From assembly GCA_023375785.1 (NCBI GenBank), contig SZWC01004814.1:7427-42694 (forward strand): a DNA stretch of 35,268 nucleotides, in the 5' to 3' direction. Numbering within the stretch: position 1 is the first letter of the stretch; each line of letters begins with the position of its first letter. This stretch comes from Penium margaritaceum. Taxonomy: Eukaryota > Streptophyta > Zygnematophyceae > Desmidiales > Peniaceae. A model generated the notes under the pieces. That model made no database searches. It was not told the origin of the DNA and saw only the letters and a list, made by a program, of their open reading frames with translations. The translations under genes and the position numbers were made by a program. This document shows positions 30,261 through 35,268 of this stretch, piece after piece.

Positions 30261-31469
30261 AGGTTTGGGTTCAGGTGTGATAGTTTTTCTCGACTCTGTG
30301 GGAGCATCACCTCGCAGCCCAGGGGGTGACTGAGGCGCACTTGACTCTGTGCTTGCCAGATCAGTGGGTGTTAGAAGCTCTCTCGGCACAGAGTTGTACT
30401 CACCTTGCTCTTGGGCTACAGTGCGTCTGGGAACTGTGACTGTTTGTGGGAAAAGCACTGGAATGCTTACATAGTGGGGGTAGTGCTCAGGGTTACTCAG
30501 GTTGGGCACGTGTTGCAAGGTGCGGAATTGCTTATACGGCATGTGCTCCAGGAAGGAAGCATCTCGACTCTCAAGGAAGCTGTGGCTCGTGGGGTCCCAG
30601 AACCTCCACGCCTTTGACGCATGTGACACACCTACAAACACACACCACCGGCCTCTAGGGCTCAATTTGTGTTCGCGTTGTGGTTTGGCGAACCAGACGC
30701 AAGCCATGGTGCCCCAGACTCGGGCAGGACGTAAGTCCGCTTTTTCCTTGAACCATCGTTCCCAAGGTGNGCTTACATAGTGGGGGTAGTGCTCAGGGTT
30801 ACTCAGGTTGGGCACGTGTTGCAAGGTGCGGAATTGCTTATACGGCATGTGCTCCAGGAAGGAAGCATCTCGACTCTCAAGGAAGCTGTGGCTCGTGGGG
30901 TCCCAGAACCTCCACGCCTTTGACGCATGTGACACACCTACAAACACACACCACCGGCCTCTAGGGCTCAATTTGTGTTCGCGTTGTGGTTTGGCGAACC
31001 AGACGCAAGCCATGGTGCCCCAGACTCGGGCAGGACGTAAGTCCGCTTTTTCCTTGAACCATCGTTCCCAAGGTGTGACTGACCGGGGCAGTGGGCCTTG
31101 CGGGACTCTGTTCCACACCCAGGTGATGTACTTCACTGCTTCCTCCCAAAACCCAAAGGATAAACCCGACTCCCTCAGTAGCGTGCGTAGGGCATCGCCA
31201 AGTGTTCTGTGCCATCTCTCGGCTACCCCATTTTGCTGGGGAGTGTACGGTGCAGTGGTCTGGTGTTCTATTCCTTGTGCCTTAAGAGCTGCAGTCAGTG
31301 GACCCATGAACTCTCCCCCTCTGTCAGTCCGTAGCTTCAGCAGCTTGCACTTTGTCTGTCGCTCTGCAAGGGGTATCCACTCTGTGATGGTCTGGAGAGT
31401 GTCTGACTTAGACTTGAGCAGGAACGCCCAGCGGAAACGACTGAAGTCATCTGTCAGTGTCAGAATGTA
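30261..31469 (-). pseudogene. pol: Element F: integrase core and C-terminal domain, with duplicated segment
   Basis: Minus strand. After the TAG at 31470-31472 the core reads YILTLTDDFSRFRWAFLL (about 31469-31415), then TDRGGEFMGP (second Asp, about 31320) and APYTPQQNGVAERWHRTL (Glu, about 31225), all intact. The first Asp lies just upstream in HADLTGP. The C-terminal part, including RPARVWGTMACVWFAKP and GRWCVFVGVSHASKAWRFWDP, appears twice because 30465-30769 and 30771-31075 are identical and separated by one n. With the n the duplication is 306 bases, so the frame stays open by chance. A Pro/Ser-rich linker (30450-30260) leads to RT. One copy of the segment is normal for the family. Confidence 0.82.
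30465..31075. repeat. Perfect 305-bp duplication flanking an n (probable assembly artefact)
   Basis: 30465-30769 and 30771-31075 appear identical over 305 bp (gcttacatagtggggg...cccaaggtg) and are separated by a single n. This is what unmerged overlapping contig ends look like. Confidence 0.85.
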
Positions 31470-32384
31470 CTAAGACCCATACTGGACTGAGGGCACGGGC
31501 ATCGGTCCAGTCAGATCTGCATGGACCAGTTGCAGAGGTGCAGTGCTATCCCTGTCTGATTTGGGAAAAGTCTGTCTATGGGCCTTGCCCTCATGGCACT
31601 CCAGACATGTGTCTGATTTGAGTCCATGAGGGCAATCCTCCTGAGTGATACCTCGTGCTGATGAGTGCTTTTGCATGTCTGTGATGAGGTCTGAGTGAAT
31701 GTGTGCCAGACGTCTGTGTAGGAGGTTTATATGCTTTGCATCTGTCGTGGTGACAATGTGAGCCTGTGGACGGTGCGAGTGAGTGGGAACCAAGGGAAAA
31801 AGAGTCAGGCGATACAGCATGTCAGCGTGCAAGGACCCATCCACCAACAAACTTCCAGTCGAATCATAAAGCATGCATCTATGCTGCTGCATCACTGTGG
31901 ACACATTGGCTTGGTGATCCAGTTGCCCACCGGACAACAAGTTCACTCGCAACTTGGGCACATACAGTACACCAGTAAGCCAGATCACTCCCCCAGGTGC
32001 GTGTAATGCCACCGTCCCCACACCCTCCACCGATAAGACTTCCCCAGAGCCGGTTTTCACTCCTTCAACATCATCCGCGGCATACAGTGACGCAAACAAC
32101 TGCCTGTGCGGGGACATGTGATGCGATGCAGCGGTGTCATACAGCCATTCATGCATGGGAAGAGCATGCGATGTGGTAACGTGCGTATGCCCAAGATGCT
32201 GACCTGACGCCGGTGTCGCGGCGGTCGGCTCGGGGGGTTGAAGCTCCGTCGGGGTGGTCCAGCTAACAGGAGGTGGTGGAGCTGGTTGCTGCACATCTGC
32301 CATCTCTGAGTAAACACGCTGTGCCCACGTAGGTGCAGGAACTGGTGTAGCAGAGTACGGTGGCACGTGAAACGGCCCCTGATA
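31470..32384 (-). pseudogene. pol: Element F: protease and pre-integrase
   Basis: Minus strand. The open stretch 32366-31470 starts inside the Pro-rich linker. The protease active site reads WLYDTAASHHMS (about 32145-32110): Asp is kept, and the DSGA of most copia proteases is DTAA here, still within the D-[ST]-[GA]-A pattern. Next is VIWLTGVLYVPKLRVNLLSGGQL (about 31995-31930), then the pre-integrase zinc site LLHRRLAHIHSDL ... CLECHEGKAH (about 31725-31580) and the first integrase Asp, LVHADLTGPMP (about 31530-31500). It ends at TAG 31470-31472, with the same frame continuing. A TAG at 32385-32387 separates it from gag. Both stops could come from CAG. Confidence 0.85.
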
Positions 32385-33557
32385 CTATGGTGGTGGTCCC
32401 TGGTAGAACGGTGGCGGAAGTCCCTGGGGTACTGGGATCGCCACAGGCTGCTGTAGTGAGGGTGCTGCAAATGTGGCTGCCCCGAACGGAGCTGGTGAGT
32501 GTGGTCCCATGGGAGGTGACCTCGACCACGCAGGGGGCTGTAGCTGCTGACTGAGCTGAGGGCGGTGAACCTGTTGCAGCTGATAAGGCTGCTGCTGTGC
32601 AGGAGGAGTCATGATGCGCTGCAGCTGTGGGCATGCCCGCCAGTAGTGTCCAGCCTGCTCGCAGTAGTTGCAAGTGCGTTCTCCTGCACCCCGACCGCGA
32701 CCGCGCCCTCCGCTTGACTGTCCTCCTCTCCCCCCTCCACCTCGTCTACCTCCTGCACCCGAGCCTGGAGATGGGCTTGACGCTGCATGGTGAACAAAGG
32801 CGCTAGCGGTAGGGGTCTCGGCGTCGCGTGCTTCCCCACGCAGAATGTCTTTGTAGTGACGTAAATCCTCAAAAACCTCTGCTAGATCCGTGGCCTCGAT
32901 GTCGGTGACACGTAACTTCCTCAACAACGCCCGTCAGAACTCCCTGTACGGTTCTCCCAGATGAAGTAAAACTGGGTCCAACCACTCCAGCACCGAGCAG
33001 GGTTCCCCGAGCCCTAGAATGCGGCGACGGATATCCATTGCTGCGTCCCAATATTCTGCAATGGGCGCTCCTGGCTTGGGATACAGCGTGCGCAGCTTGT
33101 CACGAAGTGTATTGACCAGGGCCATACCCTGTTCCTCCTGCCGGGTGGAGAGGTGCTGCCACGCCTCATAGGGTCGAGGGGCTCCGCTACGTGGATTTGC
33201 GGGATCCTCGCCCTTTCCTCCAAACCGAAGGTGACGGATGGCGTAAGCTTGATCATCGGGCAACGCCCGCGTGAGGGCATTGAACGCACGCAGAAGCACT
33301 CGCTCATCTGCATCCTCCACCGCTGGTGCTAAGTAAACTTCCTCAAAGCCGTGCTCGGCGGCCCACGCAAGGAAAATGTCCTTCCATGCGAGTAAATCTC
33401 GCGTGCCGAGCAAAGGAGGAGATAGGTCCTTTTGCGTCATGACCTTAGACAACTCCTCCCAGGTTACTGTCGTGGCTGGTTGGTTGGAGGGCTGGCTGCC
33501 GTTGGAGTTAGAGCTGCCCCCTTGGTTTGAGGAGCCCGCATCGCTCATGGCTTCCAT
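32385..33557 (-). pseudogene. gag: Element F: gag
   Basis: The start is chosen at minus-strand ATG 33557-33555 (MEAMSDAGSS); a second ATG follows three codons later. An Asn/Ser/Gln-rich N-terminus precedes WEELSKVMTQKDLSPPLLGTRDLLAWKDIFLAWAAEHGF and a capsid-like helical region with FNALTRALPDDQAYAIRHL, EAWQHLSTRQEEQGMALVNTLRDKL and YWDAAMDIRRRI. TGA 32934-32936 interrupts (FRRALL expected, so CGA to TGA). After it come LRKLRVTDIEATDLAEVFEDL, a Gly/Arg tail and a CCHC knuckle CNYCEQAGHYWRAC (about 32670-32630), then a Gln/Pro-rich linker to TAG 32385-32387. This gag shows little similarity to that of element A, although the two leaders share a stem-loop. Confidence 0.85.
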
Positions 33558-33724
33558 CTGCACCCTCCTCCCCTTGGGGAAGGGGTTGAGCTGCTGCTGC
33601 TGCTGCTATAGGGCGAGAGACGCACTGAGGCGGGAGATTCCTGCCTACTGCAGGTGCGGCTCCCACCACAGTGGTGAGTGGCACGGATGATCCGCCACAA
33701 GCGAATCGTCGACGAACCCCCCCC

Positions 33725-33777
33725 ACGCTGCCGAAAAGTTTTCGGCAGCGTTTCCCCCGCCCCAGTGGGCGTGGGAA
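33725..33777 (-). promoter_or_regulatory. Conserved leader box and 13-bp stem-loop upstream of gag (element F)
   Basis: Minus strand: TTCCCACGCCCACTGGGGC (plus-strand 33777-33759) then a perfect inverted repeat, 33725-33737 with 33739-33751, core CTGCCGAAAA/TTTTCGGCAG, centred on a single base, so the real loop must open a few pairs. It lies 168 nt before the gag ATG. The counterpart in element A is at 3958-4010. Confidence 0.6.
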
Positions 33778-34183
33778 ATATAGGAAGGCTGTGGGAACAC
33801 CTGTAGGTACCTGATCCAACCCCACCCAACCCAGGAATGGAGGGGAGCCCAACCAGCAAGGGGAGGGGAAGACCAAAGAGCCCTGACGGCAGAGTGCCGT
33901 CACCCGCTGCTGCTGCTGTGGCTGCTTCGTTGGCAGCCCCACTCGCAGTTGTTGCACGAGACGTGGCAACTTCGAGGACAACGCCCCCACGACGATGCGA
34001 TTGGCGCCTCTATTGCTCCTCTCTGACTGCGCAGGGTTTGGAAAGCCCTGCGTGACCTGCTTCGACGGTCCAGGCCTGCTGCAGCGGCGGCAAACGGCGC
34101 CGTTGCCGTTCAGGACCGTTTGAGGGCCGTCCGTTGATTTCACAGATCCCGCTCTCTAGTGTTCACCACACCCAGCGTTCTGG

Positions 34184-34195
34184 GCTCTGATACCA
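34184..34195 (-). promoter_or_regulatory. Primer-binding site of element F (initiator-Met tRNA type)
   Basis: The minus strand reads TGGTATCAGAGC directly after the 5' LTR, identical to the PBS of element A. Confidence 0.92.
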
Positions 34196-34797
34196 TAAAG
34201 GGAACGAGACGAATCTATTGCAACTTGTTTCGTGCAAAACGGTGCTGATTTGAGTGAGTTATGGTTGGGTGAGGGGCGGCCATGGATCCGTCGTAAAAAA
34301 AGTACAAGTGTTGAGCTTGAGCAACAACGAGCTCTACGGAGTGGGACTTGCTACTCGAGCCCACCCATCGGCCGGCGAGCGAAGCTCGCCGGCGCTCAAT
34401 TCCCAGGTGCGCGGAAATTCCGCGCACGACCCTAAATCCGGCTCTAGGCTGGTTCCATGTTTGCGCACGACCTACGTCAGTCAGAAATACCCAGCCTTGA
34501 CTTCGAGGTCACATCTAGGTCTGCGAACTCAAACATCAAGCATGCAGGATCAAATAACAGACAGGACCACACTAGGTCCCCTATGACTTATCTAGCAGTA
34601 GTCTTTGGCTGAAGGGCTGGAGCTGGGGCATTGCTGCCGAGAGGGAAACGAGCACAGGAGGGGAAGAGAAGTGGATGTCTGGTGTGCTCAGTGCTGACGC
34701 ACGCGCTCACTGTGCGTCATTTCCGCTCTCAGAGTCAGCAAGCCCTGCACACTCATGGCCACCGCAGAGTCGTACATATATACGGGGAGGATTAACA
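34196..34797 (-). repeat. 5' LTR of element F
   Basis: 602 bp, differing from 28015-28615 by about seven substitutions and one single-base indel. The minus strand starts TGTTAATCC and ends CGTTCCCTTTA against the PBS, so the 3' terminus is not the usual CA. Internal palindromic GC-rich segments lie at 34372-34394 (gccggcgagcgaagctcgccggc) and 34410-34426 (gcgcggaaattccgcgc). TATATA is at 34777-34782. Confidence 0.92.
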
Positions 34798-35268
34798 CAA
34801 CTCTTCCTTGATGACCCCATAGTCGAGGGTGTCTACATAGTGTGGCTTGTCTCGTACTGCTCTATGAAGATGTATTACAAGATATAGTTATTTCTCTCAA
34901 ATCTTTCATCTTCCGCACACCGAATCACATTTTTTTTGCTTGTATCCACATCCACAATGTTCATGATACTTTTGTTGAGGTGCTTGAACAAGTTCATTGA
35001 ACAATACAAGTTGAAGGAATGGGACTAAATCCTTCACGTAGAGTACAATGAAGTAAAGTAAAAAACATGTGATCATGTTTTTTACCAAAAATTGCAAGTG
35101 ACACCTTAATCTCGACAAATATACGTGGAAAATATTTAGGTGCTACTTTCAAGTTTGACAAAAACCGTTTTTCAACAAATTTTGACCGTGGGAGAAATAG
35201 CAAATGTCGAAATCAAAGTTCACTGGGGTAAACCAAATGAAATTCAACCAGTTTCTTCTTGGCTGAAC
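34798..35268. other. AT-rich flank right of element F; no recognised gene
   Basis: Composition turns AT-rich after about 34860. Short frames up to 70 codons occur on both strands without domains. I see no LTR, PBS or RNA gene. The segment may be older transposon debris or unique host DNA. Confidence 0.5.

Larger units (their letters stand above)
28015..34797 (-). mobile_element. Element F: best preserved copia retrotransposon
   Basis: Minus-strand element with direct repeats at 28015-28615 (601 bp) and 34196-34797 (602 bp), an initiator-Met type PBS at 34184-34195, a 620-nt leader with the conserved stem-loop, and one gag-pol frame (minus-strand positions congruent to 2 modulo 3) from 33557 to 28506. 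Only four stops interrupt it, at 32934, 32385, 31470 and 28983. LTRs differ at about eight positions by hand count, so F is the youngest element here. The target duplication cannot be checked because of the n at 28014; the right flank is caact. A 305-bp duplication around the n at 30770 is probably an assembly artefact. Confidence 0.92.

Noticed and set aside
33508..34143. 211-codon minus-strand frame in the leader of element F as a counterpart of ORF1
   Set aside because: It starts at GTG, overlaps gag, lacks a hydrophobic end and shows no similarity to ORF1 apart from the shared stem-loop nucleotides.

Overview
This window looks like heterochromatin-type DNA from a eukaryote. It is almost wholly built from Ty1/copia (Pseudoviridae-type) LTR retrotransposons and their decayed remains. 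I see no host gene, rRNA, tRNA gene or CRISPR array that I can support. Two elements carry a primer-binding site reading TGGTATCAGAGC, which is typical of plant copia elements primed by initiator-Met tRNA. That PBS and the PR-INT-RT-RH order point to a plant-lineage genome, perhaps a charophyte, bryophyte or other streptophyte. The species is a guess. Four single n bases (2889, 28014, 28647, 30770) look like collapsed assembly gaps.

Layout. 1-240 is a 30-bp minisatellite cut by the window edge, and 241-1533 has no recognised gene. 1534-9587 is element A (+), a full-length copia with 588-bp LTRs, a 5-bp target duplication, a repeat-filled leader, an unusual reading frame upstream of gag (here ORF1), and a broken gag-pol. 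9593-11090 is B1 (-), the 3' part of an A-related copia. 11090-14100 is B2 (-), a decayed gag-to-RT fragment of another copia. About 14110-17432 is C (-), a copia with large internal deletions. 17433-18541 and 24668-24900 are the two halves of D (+), split by element E (-, 18542-24667, LTRs of about 975 bp). 24905-27100 is G (-), a relative of C. 27100-28014 has no recognised gene. 28015-34797 is F (-), the best preserved element, with LTRs about 98-99% identical by hand count and one gag-pol frame interrupted by a few stops. 34798-35268 is AT-rich flank.

How it works together. Each complete element would make one RNA from its LTR. Gag forms the particle. Protease, integrase, reverse transcriptase and RNase H come from the same or an adjoining frame. 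No copy here looks autonomous: A, E and F all carry stops, mostly of the kind C-to-T changes make, and E has also lost catalytic residues. Hand-counted LTR divergence suggests the insertion order D, then E, then A, then F.

The two most unusual signals are both in leader regions. Element A has an extra frame between its PBS and gag, rich in Ala and acidic residues and ending in about 45 hydrophobic residues. Elements A and F also share a 19-nt box followed by a perfect stem-loop just upstream of gag, although their gag proteins and LTRs look unrelated.
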